A stretch of DNA of 64,000 bases from Streptomyces cathayae (GCF_029760955.1 NZ_CP121682.1:2728001-2792000); one strand, 5' to 3'; numbered from the stretch's first letter, positions 43,683 to 53,450 are shown. Program-made: numbers and translations. The notes: generated from the letters alone by a model not told the origin.

Positions 43683-45332
43683 ATGGCGTCCACACCCGTG
43701 GATCACTCCGCCCCCGCCCCCGGCACGGCTGCCTCCCCGCAGTCGACGCTCGAGCGGCTCCGGGCCAACCCCTGGCTCGCGCTGATCGCGGTCTCGTTCG
43801 GCCTGCTCATGGTGCAGCTCGACGGTTCCGTCGTCGCCATCGCCAACCCGGCGATCGGCAAGGACCTCGGGGCCAGCACCGCGGAACTGCAGTGGGTCAC
43901 CAACTCCTACCTGATCGCGCTCGCCGCCTCGATGATCCTCGGCGGCAAGCTCGGCGACCGGTTCGGCCGGCGCTTCTACTACCTCGTCGGCATCGGCGGC
44001 TTCGTCGTCACCTCGGTCGCCATCGGCCTGGTCGGCAGCATCGAGGGCGTCATCGTCTTCCGCGCCCTGCAGGGTGTGGCGGGCGGCATCCTGATGCCCA
44101 ACACCCTGGGCATCCTGCGCGCCGTCTTCCCGCCGAAGCGGTTCCCCCTCGCGGTGGGCATCTGGGGCATGGTCTCGGCCGTGTCGACCTCGCTGGGCCC
44201 GATCGTCGGCGGGCTGCTCGTCGAGCACGTCGACTGGGAGTCGGTCTTCTTCCTGAACCTGCCGATCGGCATCGTCGCGCTGGCGTTCAGCGCGGTGGTT
44301 CTCGCCGAGTCCAAGAACTCCACCGGTCACCATCGCTTCGACATCCCCGGTGTCGTCCTGCTGGCCGCGGGCATGGTCGCGCTCGTCTTCGGCATCATCA
44401 AGGGCGAAACCTGGGGCTGGACCTCCGCCGGGACCCTCGGCTCCATCGCCCTGGGTCTGGCGCTGCTGGTCGTCTTCGGCTGGTACGAGACCCGGCGGGA
44501 GCACCCGCTGCTGCCGATGCGCCTGTTCCGCAACCGGTCGCTGACCACCGGCGCGGTCATGACCCTGCTGAACTTCTTCGTGATGCTCGGCGGCATCTTC
44601 TTCATCATGCTGTACCTGCAGAACGTGCGGGGCTACACGCCGGTCGAGGCCGGTGTCAGCACCCTGCCGATGTCGATCGCGTCGCTGTTCGCCTCGCCGA
44701 TCGGCTCCCAGCTGACCGCCCGCTTCGGCGCACGCGTCACGATCCCGCTGGGTCTGACCCTCTCGGCCGCCGCCATGTTCTCCATGCTCACCTGGACCGT
44801 CGACTCGTCCTACGCGACGATGTGGCCGCCGTTCGTCGCGATGGGCCTCGGCGTCGGCATCGTGCTGCCCGCCACCGCCGCCGCGATCATCGGCAACGCG
44901 CCGGTCGAGGACGGCGGTGTGGCCTCCGGCCTGCAGTCCACGATGCTGCAGATCGGTGGCGCGCTCGGCACCTCGGTGCTGGTCACCGTGATCGCCGGCC
45001 GGGTCGGCTCCACGCTGTTCGGCGAGCTGACCGCCGCGGGGGTCCCGACGGACACCGCGCACGGCCTGCAGCAGGCCGAGGACGCCGTCACGATGGGCAT
45101 CGCCCCGGTCGCCGGCGACATGCCGGCACAGCTCAGGGCCGCCGTCGTCGAGGGCAGCGGCCAGGCGTTCGTCAACGGTCTGCACTCCGCCGTCACCGTC
45201 ACCGGCGTCCTGTGCGTCCTCGGTGCCGTGGCCGCCGTCATCGGCATCAAGAGCCGCGCCGAGGAGGCGAGGAACACGAGTGCCCGGTCGGCGGACGCCC
45301 CGGAGCCCGCGGTGGCCGTCGCCGCTCACTGA
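43683..45332 (+). CDS. MFS drug exporter, DHA2 (EmrB/QacA) family
   Basis: 549 residues, 14 predicted membrane helices. Motifs include LDGSVVAIANPAI (motif D1-like), GGKLGDRFGRR (motif A) and GIWGMVSAVSTSLGPIVGG (motif C). These proton antiporters expel drugs or secondary metabolites. ATG 43683 has only a weak SD (AGAAAG), and the frame stays open upstream without coding sense. It is codirectional with marR and about 210 nt away. Confidence 0.93.
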   Translation: MASTPVDHSAPAPGTAASPQSTLERLRANPWLALIAVSFGLLMVQLDGSVVAIANPAIGKDLGASTAELQWVTNSYLIALAASMILGGKLGDRFGRRFYYLVGIGGFVVTSVAIGLVGSIEGVIVFRALQGVAGGILMPNTLGILRAVFPPKRFPLAVGIWGMVSAVSTSLGPIVGGLLVEHVDWESVFFLNLPIGIVALAFSAVVLAESKNSTGHHRFDIPGVVLLAAGMVALVFGIIKGETWGWTSAGTLGSIALGLALLVVFGWYETRREHPLLPMRLFRNRSLTTGAVMTLLNFFVMLGGIFFIMLYLQNVRGYTPVEAGVSTLPMSIASLFASPIGSQLTARFGARVTIPLGLTLSAAAMFSMLTWTVDSSYATMWPPFVAMGLGVGIVLPATAAAIIGNAPVEDGGVASGLQSTMLQIGGALGTSVLVTVIAGRVGSTLFGELTAAGVPTDTAHGLQQAEDAVTMGIAPVAGDMPAQLRAAVVEGSGQAFVNGLHSAVTVTGVLCVLGAVAAVIGIKSRAEEARNTSARSADAPEPAVAVAAH

Positions 45333-45364
45333 CACCACAGCGCGCGTGCGGGCACGCATGCCCG

Positions 45365-45412
45365 GGAGGCGGCGCCGCCGGGGTCGAACTCGACTCCGGC
45401 GGCGCCGCCTCC
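45365..45412 (+). terminator. Strong terminator after the MFS gene
   Basis: A 17-bp stem GGAGGCGGCGCCGCCGG and complement, with a 14-nt loop that can pair further (GTCGA/TCGAC). Confidence 0.85.
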
Positions 45413-45531
45413 GTGTCTTCCCGGGCCGCCCCCGCGCGGACACCGCCGCGGCGCGCGGGGCGGGGCCGACGCTGGGATGCTGGAAGGTGAAGCGCCGCGC
45501 GTGAGGCGGCCGACGGTGGGTGGTGAGCGCC

Positions 45532-48204
45532 ATGGCCATCGACGACGTCCCGGAGCGGGACACCCCCGACCTCCCTGATGTCGATCCCCGGGGGGACCCG
45601 TTCCTGCGGACCCGGTACGCGGTCCCCCCGAGACCGGTCACGTTCCTGCGCCGGGAGCGTCTGATCCGGCATCTCGACGGTGCCCTCGCCACACCTCTGA
45701 CGATCGTCAACGGGGCGGCGGGAGCCGGCAAGACCCTGCTCGTCGCGGACTGGGCGGCCGGCCTCGGCCGGCCCGTGGCCTGGCTCACCACCGACGCGCC
45801 GCATCTGCGGCCCGGCGTGTTCTGGGCGTACGTGCTGCGGGCCCTGCACACCGCCGGGGTGCCGGTCCCCGCGGCGGTGGGCTGCCCCGCCGACCCGAGC
45901 CGGGTGGACGAGGGGCTGCTGAACCGGCTGGCCGCCGAACTGAGCGGCCCGGCGGCGGCGCGGCGGCCGGCGGTCCTCGTGCTCGACGAGTTCGACCGGG
46001 TCGCCGCGCCGGAGACGGCCGCCCAGCTGGACTTCGTCCTGCGGCACGCGGGAGGGGGCCTGCGTCTGGTCGTGGTGTCCCGTACGGAACCGCTGCTGCC
46101 GCTGCACCGCTACCGGGCCGCCGGAGAGCTGACGGAGATCCGGGACGCGGAACTGGCGTTCACCGCGCGGGAGGCCGGTGAACTCCTCGACCGGCACGGG
46201 CTGTCCCTGCCCGCGTCCGTCGCGCACGCCCTCGTGGACCGTACCGGGGGGTGGGCCGCCGGGCTGCGGCTGTGCGCGCTGGCCGCGCGGGAGAGCCCCG
46301 ACCCGGAGACGTATCTGAAGGAGTTCGAGGCCGGGCAGAGCACGGTGGCCGACTTCCTGCTGGCCGAGGTGCTGAACATCCAGCCGCCCGACACGCAGGA
46401 CCTGCTGCTGCGGGTCAGTGTCCTGGAGCGGTTCTGCCCCGACCTCGCGAACGCGCTGACGGGGCGCTCGGACGCCGGGCCCGTGCTGCACTCCCTGCAC
46501 CAGCGCAACGCCTTCGTGCAGCATCTCGGGCACTGCTGGTACGGCCTGCACCCGTTGTTCGCGGAGATCCTGCGGGCCCATCTGGCGATGCGGCACCCCG
46601 GTCTGGCACCGGAACTGCACCGGCGGGCCGCGCGCTGGCTGAAGGGCGCGGGATTCCTGCCGGAGACGCTCGTCCACGGCGCCGCCGCCGGTGACTGGGA
46701 CTTCGCCGCCGGCACCCTGGTCTCCGATCTGGCCATCGGCCAGCTGTTCACCGGGCTGCGCTCGGCCGGTCTGGACGACCTGTTCTCCCGTATGGCGCCC
46801 GACGCGACGGGCCCCGCGCCGGAACTCGTCCGGGCGGCCCGCGACCTGGCCCACGGCGATCTGGACCGGGGGCCGGCCCGGCTGGAGCGCGCCGGGAGGC
46901 AGGTGGCCGAGGGGGCCGCCCCGGACCCGGTGGCGGCGCGGCTGTGCTGGGCGCTGTTGGAGGTGCTGGCGGCCCGGCTGACGGGGTCCCCGGCGCGTGC
47001 GGAGCGGGCCGCCCGGCTGGCCGGGGAGCTGCGCGGTGCCGTACCCGCCGACCTGCTGGACCGGCATCCCGAGCTCACCGCGCTGCTGCTGACCCACCTG
47101 GGCTCGGCCCGGCTGTGGGCGGGCCGCTTCGAGGACGCCCGGACGGCCCTGACCGCGGCCGCCACCGGGCCCGAGGGGGCGTCGACCGCGCTGCCCAGAC
47201 AGGACGCCCTGGCCCAGCTCGCGCTGATCGACCAGCTCAACGGCTGGCCCGGCCGGGCGGAGCACAAGGCGTCCCAGGCGCTGGCCGAGACCGCGCGGTA
47301 CAGCCTTCCCGGCCCGCCCGGCACCGGCATGGAGCGGCTGGTGCTGGCGGCGGTGGCGGTGGACCGCGACGAGCTGGACCGGGCGCAGGAACTGCTCGAC
47401 GAGGCGGTCACCCCCACGGAGGGGGACGCCTCGCACGACCCGGTCGCGCTGGCGGGGCGGGCCGTCGCCACGGTCCGGCTGCTGCTGGCCCGCGGTGACG
47501 CGCGCGCCGCCGTCCGGGCGGCCCGGCCGGACGTCACCGCCGAGGTGCCCTCCCCCTGGGTGCGGGGCCACGCGGCGCTGGCGGAGGCCGCCGCGCACCT
47601 GGCCGAGGGACGGCCGCAGGCCGCCGCCGAGGCGCTCCGCGAGGTGCCCCTCGACCAGCCGGCCTGTGTCGTGGAGGCCGCCAGGCTGCAGCTCGCCGCG
47701 GGCCGCCCCGGTGAGGCGGCCGCACTCCTCGACGCACTGCAGGGCGCGGCCCGCACCGGCCCCGGCGTGTCCGTGCGGGCCGCCCTGGTACGGGCCTGGA
47801 ACGGGCACCTGACGGGCGATCCGGCCACCGCCCGCCGGTGGCTCACCACGGCGCTGCGCGGCGCCCGGCACGGGCATCTGCGCCGCCCCTTCGTGGACGC
47901 CGGACCCTGGATCGCACCGCTGCTGGACACGGACCCGCTGCGGGGGCTGGCCGCGGGCTGGCTCGTCACCGGCTCCGCCGACGTGCCGCCGCCCCCGGTG
48001 CCGCCCGTGGTGGAGGAGCTGAGCGGCCGGGAGCGGGACGTGCTGCGGCGGCTGGCGCGGATGATGACGACCGAGGAGATCGCCGCCGACCTGTACGTGT
48101 CGGTCAACACGGTGAAGACCCACCTCAAGAGCGTCTACCGGAAGCTCGACGTCAACCGCCGCGCGGACGCCGTCCGCCGGGCCCGCGACCTGCGGCTGCT
48201 GTGA
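45532..48204 (+). CDS. Large LuxR-type regulator, MalT-like ATPase (LAL)
   Basis: 890 residues. The Walker A motif NGAAGAGKTLLVADW is near residue 65, followed by LVLDEFD (Walker B), a long helical TPR-like region and a C-terminal LuxR HTH (LSGRERDVLRRLARMMTTEE to KLDVNRRADA). MalT/LAL regulators bind an inducer and ATP and activate neighbouring genes. ATG 45532 (MAIDDVPERDTP) follows a GGTGAG-like SD; an earlier GTG 45520 is possible. No neighbouring biosynthetic genes are visible, so the target is unknown. Confidence 0.9.
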   Translation: MAIDDVPERDTPDLPDVDPRGDPFLRTRYAVPPRPVTFLRRERLIRHLDGALATPLTIVNGAAGAGKTLLVADWAAGLGRPVAWLTTDAPHLRPGVFWAYVLRALHTAGVPVPAAVGCPADPSRVDEGLLNRLAAELSGPAAARRPAVLVLDEFDRVAAPETAAQLDFVLRHAGGGLRLVVVSRTEPLLPLHRYRAAGELTEIRDAELAFTAREAGELLDRHGLSLPASVAHALVDRTGGWAAGLRLCALAARESPDPETYLKEFEAGQSTVADFLLAEVLNIQPPDTQDLLLRVSVLERFCPDLANALTGRSDAGPVLHSLHQRNAFVQHLGHCWYGLHPLFAEILRAHLAMRHPGLAPELHRRAARWLKGAGFLPETLVHGAAAGDWDFAAGTLVSDLAIGQLFTGLRSAGLDDLFSRMAPDATGPAPELVRAARDLAHGDLDRGPARLERAGRQVAEGAAPDPVAARLCWALLEVLAARLTGSPARAERAARLAGELRGAVPADLLDRHPELTALLLTHLGSARLWAGRFEDARTALTAAATGPEGASTALPRQDALAQLALIDQLNGWPGRAEHKASQALAETARYSLPGPPGTGMERLVLAAVAVDRDELDRAQELLDEAVTPTEGDASHDPVALAGRAVATVRLLLARGDARAAVRAARPDVTAEVPSPWVRGHAALAEAAAHLAEGRPQAAAEALREVPLDQPACVVEAARLQLAAGRPGEAAALLDALQGAARTGPGVSVRAALVRAWNGHLTGDPATARRWLTTALRGARHGHLRRPFVDAGPWIAPLLDTDPLRGLAAGWLVTGSADVPPPPVPPVVEELSGRERDVLRRLARMMTTEEIAADLYVSVNTVKTHLKSVYRKLDVNRRADAVRRARDLRLL

Positions 48205-48350
48205 GCACGGCCGCCGCGCGCGGGCCGTTCACCGCCCCGCCCGCCGCCCCGCTCACCTGCCACGGGTGAGGGCGGGGCGGCCGGGCGGGGTGGACGATCG
48301 CAGGGTGGCAGCACGTCTGCCGCCGCTCCCGAGCCGTGGGAGGAGGGCGC

Positions 48351-48548
48351 ATGCACTACGAGATCCGCGTCGACGGCCACATGTCGGACACGCTGACCGA
48401 GACCTTCCCCGAGCTGGACCATGTCGTGATGCGGGGCCAGACCGTGCTGTTCGGCCAGGTCGTCGACGAGGCACACCTGTACGGACTCCTGGCCCGCCTG
48501 CGCTCCCTGGGCCTGCGCGTCGTCGAAATGCGCCCGACCCCCCACTGA
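48351..48548 (+). CDS. Small conserved hypothetical protein
   Basis: 65 residues, MHYEIRVDGHMSDTLTETFP, then DHVVMRGQTVLFGQVVDEAH and LYGLLARLRSLGLRVVEMRP. Predicted beta-beta-alpha-beta. Strong SD GGAGGAGG. I recall such proteins in Streptomyces next to DUF2252 or SHOCT genes but no function. Confidence 0.75.
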   Translation: MHYEIRVDGHMSDTLTETFPELDHVVMRGQTVLFGQVVDEAHLYGLLARLRSLGLRVVEMRPTPH

Positions 48549-48566
48549 CGCCCTGACGCCCGCGGG

Positions 48567-49976
48567 TCAGAGGGTCTCGACGGGGAGGCGGCCGGAGCGT
48601 ACGGCGGTCGCGAGTTGTTCGAAGTCCCGCTCGTTGCGGTCGGCGTAGGCCTGGGCGAAGTCGGGGAGGGCCTGGTCGAAACGGTCGCTCGTGCCCAGGT
48701 AGGCGGCGATCGCGAGGGGATCGCCGGAGCGGGCGTGGGCGCGGGCCAGACTGCCGCCGCACCAGCCCCCGAAGAGGGCGAGCGTGCGGGCGTCCATGGT
48801 CTCCGGGCGCGCGATGCCCTTCCAGTCCCGCAGCTGGCGCACGTAGAAGTCCCGCTGCCGGTCGTCCAGGCCCCGTACCCGGGTCCAGCCCAGGAAGATG
48901 TCGCTGCTCGTCTGGATCAGGCGCTGCCCGGTCACCACGCGGCGGCCCTGGTTGTCGAAACGTTCGGCGTCCGTGTACGGCTCGAGCACCGACTCCTGCG
49001 CCTCCTTGGCCTGGAGCAGCAGCGGATCGTCGTCGTCCCGGCCGAGCAGGAGCAGGACCCAGCAGCGGGTGCCGACGCTGCCGACGCCGACCACCTTGCG
49101 GGCCGTGTCCACGAGCCGGTACCGGCGCAGCAGATGCCGGCGCTCGGAGGACAGGGTGTCCGCGTATCCCTTGAGGACGGAACGCAGTTCGCTCTCCTCG
49201 TCGCGGCCGGGCGCGTCGGCCAGCAGGTCGCGCAGCGGGGTGATCAGGGGCGGGTCCGGGGTGATCCGCCGGCCCTCGGGGGTGAGCCGGGTGAGCCGGT
49301 CGACGGCCTGGAGGTAGGTGTGGGCGCGGGCCCGCTCGGCGGCCCGTTCGGTACGGCGCCGGACGGACCGGTCGAGGGAGGAGGCGAGGAGTTCCCGCAT
49401 CCGGTCGACGTCGTCCTGGGCGTACCAGATGTCCAGGGTGCGCATGCCGGCGAAGTCCCGCATCCGTTCGCGGTACGCCCGTGCGCAGGCGATGACCGTC
49501 TTGTTCTGCTCCCGCGCGGAGAAGCCGTTGGCTCGGCCGGCGATGACGAGGCTGGCGGCGAGCCGTTTGACGTCCCATTCGAAGGGGCCGGGGAAGGTCT
49601 CGTCGAAGTCGTTGATGTCGAAGACGAGATGCCGTTCCGGTGAGGCCAGCAGCCGGAAGTTCAGCAGGTGCGCGTCGCCGCACAGCTGCACCTCCAGCCC
49701 GCTGTGCGGCAGCGTGGCGAGGTCGGCGGCCATGATCGAGGCGGCGCCCCGGTAGAAGCGGAACGGCGACTCCAGCATGCGCCCGTACCGGATCGGGACC
49801 AGTTCGGGCACCCGCGTGGCCGACTGGCGCGCGAGCACGTCGACCGGGTCGAAGCGGTCGGGGCCGGGCGCGAACCGACTGTGCGCCGAGCGTGCGACGC
49901 GTTTGCGGGCCAGTCGGCCCCGCTCGGTCCGCTCGGCCGGGGAGAGGGCCGCGGCGACGGCGCTCGGTGCGGTCAT
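48567..49976 (-). CDS. DUF2252 family protein
   Basis: 469 residues. It contains LESPFRFYRGAA, LCGDAHLLNFRLL, FDINDFDETFPGPFEWDVKRL and KDGTRCW-like VGTRCWVLLLLGRD, defining DUF2252, a kinase-like fold of unknown function. ATG 49976 with AGGAGG upstream limits the gene; open frame continues to 51149 antisense to other genes and is not coding. It lies divergent from the SHOCT protein gene. Confidence 0.9.
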   Translation of the reverse strand: MTAPSAVAAALSPAERTERGRLARKRVARSAHSRFAPGPDRFDPVDVLARQSATRVPELVPIRYGRMLESPFRFYRGAASIMAADLATLPHSGLEVQLCGDAHLLNFRLLASPERHLVFDINDFDETFPGPFEWDVKRLAASLVIAGRANGFSAREQNKTVIACARAYRERMRDFAGMRTLDIWYAQDDVDRMRELLASSLDRSVRRRTERAAERARAHTYLQAVDRLTRLTPEGRRITPDPPLITPLRDLLADAPGRDEESELRSVLKGYADTLSSERRHLLRRYRLVDTARKVVGVGSVGTRCWVLLLLGRDDDDPLLLQAKEAQESVLEPYTDAERFDNQGRRVVTGQRLIQTSSDIFLGWTRVRGLDDRQRDFYVRQLRDWKGIARPETMDARTLALFGGWCGGSLARAHARSGDPLAIAAYLGTSDRFDQALPDFAQAYADRNERDFEQLATAVRSGRLPVETL

Positions 49977-50147
49977 GGTCCGGCCTCCTGGCTTCTGCCG
50001 GCTTCGGCCGGCTTCGGCGTACGTCCGCTCTCCAGCGCACCGCACTCCGTACCCCGCCGGGATCACCCGTCGGGGGTGAGGCGGCACGGTCGTCGCCGTG
50101 GGCAGCCTGGAACCGGCGCGCATCCCCGCGCCGGACGGAGGAGAGCC

Positions 50148-50591
50148 ATGAGTCCCGTGACGTACCTCGCGTACGACTACCCCCTGCTCGGAGCCTTCTG
50201 GACCATGCTGCTGCTGTTCCTGTGGGTCATGTGGTTCGTGCTGCTGTTCCGGGTCGTCGTCGACATCTTCCGGGACGACTCGATGAGCGGCTGGGCCAAG
50301 ACCGGCTGGATGATCTTCGTCATCGTGCTGCCCTTCGTCGGCGTGTTCGTCTACGTCATCGCCCGCGGCAAGAACATGGGGCGGCGGGAGATCGCGCAGG
50401 CCCGCGCGCAGCAGGAGGCGTTCGACAGCTACATCCGGGAGACCGCGGCGGGTCACGGCACACAGACCGGCACCGCCGACGAACTGCACCGGCTGTCCGA
50501 GATCCGCTCGCGCGGCGACCTCACCGACGAGGAGTTCAACCGGGCCAAGGAACTGGTGCTGAGCGGCCACGGCTCCGGGCACGCCCGCTGA
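50148..50591 (+). CDS. PLDc_N / SHOCT membrane protein
   Basis: 147 residues. Two membrane helices (FWTMLLLFLWVMWFVLLFRV and WMIFVIVLPFVGVFVYVIARG) form a PLDc_N domain. The C-terminal SHOCT motif reads LSEIRSRGDLTDEEFNRAKE. SHOCT tails mediate oligomerisation. ATG 50148 with GGAGGAGAG upstream. An 8-bp hairpin (50113-50134) lies in its leader. Confidence 0.88.
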   Translation: MSPVTYLAYDYPLLGAFWTMLLLFLWVMWFVLLFRVVVDIFRDDSMSGWAKTGWMIFVIVLPFVGVFVYVIARGKNMGRREIAQARAQQEAFDSYIRETAAGHGTQTGTADELHRLSEIRSRGDLTDEEFNRAKELVLSGHGSGHAR

Positions 50592-50640
50592 CCCGCCCCG
50601 GACCCGCCCCGGACCCACACCGGACCCACACCGGGCCCGC
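50592..50640 (+). repeat. 11-bp tandem repeats
   Basis: Four adjacent units near CCCGCCCCGGA / CCCACACCGGA between the SHOCT and DUF7144 genes. Two are of each type, suggesting pairwise duplication. Confidence 0.65.
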
Positions 50641-50687
50641 CCCCACGCCCCGCACCCCGACCGCACACGACGGAATGAGGTGGCGAC

Positions 50688-51116
50688 ATGGCCACACACG
50701 CTCCGCACGCACACGCACGCACCCGCACACCGTCCGCGAAACACCAGGTGGCCGGTGGAATGACCGTCTTCGGCGGCGTCATGCTGCTGCTCGCGGGGAT
50801 CCTCGGCATCGTCCGGGGCATCTCCGCGATCGCCCAGGACGACGTCTTCGTCACCACGCAGAACTACGTCTTCAAGTTCGATCTCACGTCCTGGGGCTGG
50901 ATCCACCTGGCCCTGGGCGTGCTGGCCGTGCTCGTCAGCGCCGGGCTCCTCCAGGCGAAGACGTGGGCGCGGGTGGCCGGGGTGGCGATCGGCGGGCTCA
51001 TCATGATCGCCAACTTCATGTCGCTGCCGTACTACCCGGTCTGGTCGGTCGTGATGATCGGACTGTCCGGCTTCATGATCTGGGCGCTGTGCATGGTGCG
51101 TCCCAGGGACGTCTGA
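50688..51116 (+). CDS. DUF7144-type membrane protein
   Basis: 142 residues with four hydrophobic segments (VFGGVMLLLAGILGIVRGI, WIHLALGVLAVLVSAGLL, VAIGGLIMIANFMSLPYYPV, IGLSGFMIWALCMV). The His/Ala/Thr-rich N-terminus precedes the domain. I recall this as the DUF7144 family of small membrane proteins common in Actinobacteria. Function unknown. It probably shares a transcript with the SHOCT gene. Confidence 0.78.
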   Translation: MATHAPHAHARTRTPSAKHQVAGGMTVFGGVMLLLAGILGIVRGISAIAQDDVFVTTQNYVFKFDLTSWGWIHLALGVLAVLVSAGLLQAKTWARVAGVAIGGLIMIANFMSLPYYPVWSVVMIGLSGFMIWALCMVRPRDV

Positions 51117-51151
51117 GGCGGGGACCCTCCGGGTGCGCCCCGGAAGCACTC

Positions 51152-51195
51152 GGCCCCGGCCGCCGCGTGACGGAGGTCACGCGGCGGCCGGGGCC
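51152..51195. terminator. 20-bp bidirectional terminator
   Basis: A perfect stem GGCCCCGGCCGCCGCGTGAC with its complement and a GGAG loop between convergent genes. Confidence 0.92.
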
Positions 51196-51203
51196 GGTCC
51201 CGA

Positions 51204-53450
51204 TCAGCTGGGGTCGGTCTCGATGACGGCGACGCGGTCGCCGGTGCTCGTCAGTGCCTGACGCAGGGCGGCGTAGACGTCCTGGGGCGTGACCGGTGTC
51301 TTCTCGCCGTTGCCCCGGGTGATCACCACACCGTCGAAGGTCTGGCCGTAGAGCTCCTCCAGGGCTTTCAGGTCGGGCTTGTCGACCAGCTTGCCGTCGA
51401 CGGCCTCCACCCTGAGGAACTTCCACAGCGACTTCTGCGGACTCATCGCCACCGAGTGCGCCGCATCGGTCTGCACGGTCACATTGGCCGACATCGCCGG
51501 CTCGGCGTACTCCTTCATCATCCGGTCGACCTCGGCCTTGGAGACCGTGGGCTCCTGGATGGTGGTCGGGACCTTCACCGGGGAGGAGGAACCGGTCTCC
51601 ACCTGGGTCCGGTACGCCGCCTCGATCGCGTCGACCGACTTGTCGACGTCGATGCCCGCGCCGGGCTCGCCGTAGACGGCGACGGCCTTGCCGGACTCGA
51701 ACGTGATCGTGCCGTCGTTGCCGGAGCCGCCGCCCGCGGCCTCCAGGGCGGCCTGCAGCTTCTCCTCGTCGACGGGGATCTCGGGGTCGACGACGCGGCT
51801 GTTGCCGAAGAGCGAGCCGATCACGGAGACCGGGTTGTAGTCGCTCTTCGCCGCGGCGCTGACGGTGGCGTCGGTGTCGAGCTGCAGTCCGGCGTTGTCC
51901 GGCTGCAGTTCGACGGTCTTGTCGCCGACGGCCAGCTCGAGCGGCTTGTTCAACCGGTCGGCGAGGGCCTTGTCGAGCGTCTTCACGGCCTCGTCGCGGG
52001 TGCCGCCGCCGATGTCGACGCCGAGCACGGTGGTGCCCTTGGGCACGTCGGAGTGGTTCATCAGCAGACCGGCGCCGTAGGCGACCCCGAGGAGGAGGAC
52101 GACGCCGCCGCCGAGCAGGGGGAGCTTGCTGCGTCCCTTCTTCTTCGGCGCCTTCGAGGACGCCGCCGGGGGCGGGGTCGGGGCGGCCGGCTCGGGGAAC
52201 CTGGAGGGCGTGAGCGAGCCGCGGCCGCCGGCGGGGGTGTCGTCCGCGTCGAAGGCCGCGCTCGCCGGGACGACCGGGGCGTTCCTGGTGCCGGTGTACC
52301 CGGTGGCGCTGTCGTAGTGGGCGTCGTAGCCCGGGGCGTCCGGGTCGGGGGCGTGGATCTGCGGGGTGAGGCTCGCGGTGTCGTCGCTCAGCCCGCTGCC
52401 GGGGCCGCCCGCGCCGCGGGGGCCGCTGCCGCGCGGCGGGATCATCGGCCCCCGGCCGGTGACCGGGCCGGTCGTGGGCCCTTCGGGCCCGCCCTGGTAC
52501 AGCGCCGGCCTGGACTGGCCGGGCTGACCGGACTGACCGGGCGGTCCGAACGGACCGGACGGGCTGGAGGGGCTGGACGCGCCGGGCTGCTCGGGAGCGC
52601 CGGAGTGCCCGGCCTGGCCGCCGCCGGCCAGCGCCTCGGTCACGTCGAAGGAACCGGTGCCGCCGCCGCGCCCGGGGGCCACCGGGCCGCCGGTCGCGCC
52701 GGAGAGCCCGCCGGCGCCGGGTGCGGAACCGTTCGTGCCGGTGGGGCCGCCGGGCCGGGCGCCGCTCGTCACACTCATGCCGCCGACCACGCCGGCCGGA
52801 CGTCCACCCGGCCGCGCACCACCGGGCGCACCGGCGCCAGGGGCACCGGGGGCACCGGCGGGGCTGCCCGCGGGCGCCGCGGAGCCCGAACCGCTCGGCG
52901 CACCCGCCCCGTTGCCGGAGCCGCCGCCCGTACCGCCCTTGCCCGCGCCGGACTTGCGGGGTGCGAACCAGTCACTGGTCGGCTTCTCCGCCGGAGCCGA
53001 CTGCTGCGGGGCCGGCTGCTGCGGAACCAGCTGCCCCGAGCCGCCGGACGGCGCGCCCGGAGCCGCCGGCGCGGGCGGCTCACCGGAACCGGAGCCGGGC
53101 CCGACGCCCGTACCGGTGCCCGCGGACCCGGGCGTCGGCGCCCGCCCCTCGGCACGGGTGTCGGACTGGGTTCCGCCGTCGTCCGTGCCCTCGCCGTCCG
53201 TGACGGGCTTGCGCACGACGACCGGCGGAATGGGCCTCGATCCGGGGATGTTGATCCGGATCCTGGTCGTCAGGGTGGTCTCGGTCTTGCGTTCGTCCGG
53301 ACGCCGTTCGTCCGACCGCGCGGCCGGCCGGCCCGCGGCCGTCGCCTCGTCCGGAATCGCCGGAATCCCGTAGGGCGGAGTGCCCGACGGGTACGCGGCT
53401 CCGCCGCGCCCGTTGGGCCCGGTGGACGGAGTGTCAGTTTCACGACTCAA
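51204..53450 (-). CDS. PG_binding_4 membrane protein (YoaR-like)
   Basis: 748 residues. A very long Pro/Gly/Ser-rich disordered region (1-430) precedes a transmembrane helix (LPLLGGGVVLLLGVAYGAGLLM). Extracellular PG_binding_4 repeats follow (TVLGVDIGGGTRDEAVKTLD, then AALEAAGGGSGNDGTITFES), with no VanW domain. These domains are thought to bind peptidoglycan. Start is TTG 53450 with GGGAGA upstream. The base composition of the low-complexity part is more G/C-biased than its surroundings. Confidence 0.85.
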   Translation of the reverse strand: MSRETDTPSTGPNGRGGAAYPSGTPPYGIPAIPDEATAAGRPAARSDERRPDERKTETTLTTRIRINIPGSRPIPPVVVRKPVTDGEGTDDGGTQSDTRAEGRAPTPGSAGTGTGVGPGSGSGEPPAPAAPGAPSGGSGQLVPQQPAPQQSAPAEKPTSDWFAPRKSGAGKGGTGGGSGNGAGAPSGSGSAAPAGSPAGAPGAPGAGAPGGARPGGRPAGVVGGMSVTSGARPGGPTGTNGSAPGAGGLSGATGGPVAPGRGGGTGSFDVTEALAGGGQAGHSGAPEQPGASSPSSPSGPFGPPGQSGQPGQSRPALYQGGPEGPTTGPVTGRGPMIPPRGSGPRGAGGPGSGLSDDTASLTPQIHAPDPDAPGYDAHYDSATGYTGTRNAPVVPASAAFDADDTPAGGRGSLTPSRFPEPAAPTPPPAASSKAPKKKGRSKLPLLGGGVVLLLGVAYGAGLLMNHSDVPKGTTVLGVDIGGGTRDEAVKTLDKALADRLNKPLELAVGDKTVELQPDNAGLQLDTDATVSAAAKSDYNPVSVIGSLFGNSRVVDPEIPVDEEKLQAALEAAGGGSGNDGTITFESGKAVAVYGEPGAGIDVDKSVDAIEAAYRTQVETGSSSPVKVPTTIQEPTVSKAEVDRMMKEYAEPAMSANVTVQTDAAHSVAMSPQKSLWKFLRVEAVDGKLVDKPDLKALEELYGQTFDGVVITRGNGEKTPVTPQDVYAALRQALTSTGDRVAVIETDPS

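Noticed and set aside
45247..48123. 958-residue minus-strand frame and a 730-residue one at 43659-45851
   Set aside because: Antisense to the LuxR and MFS genes; Gly/Arg/His-rich composition without any domain.
48567..51149. 860-residue extension of DUF2252
   Set aside because: The upstream part is antisense to the SHOCT and DUF7144 genes, and ATG 49976 has a perfect AGGAGG.
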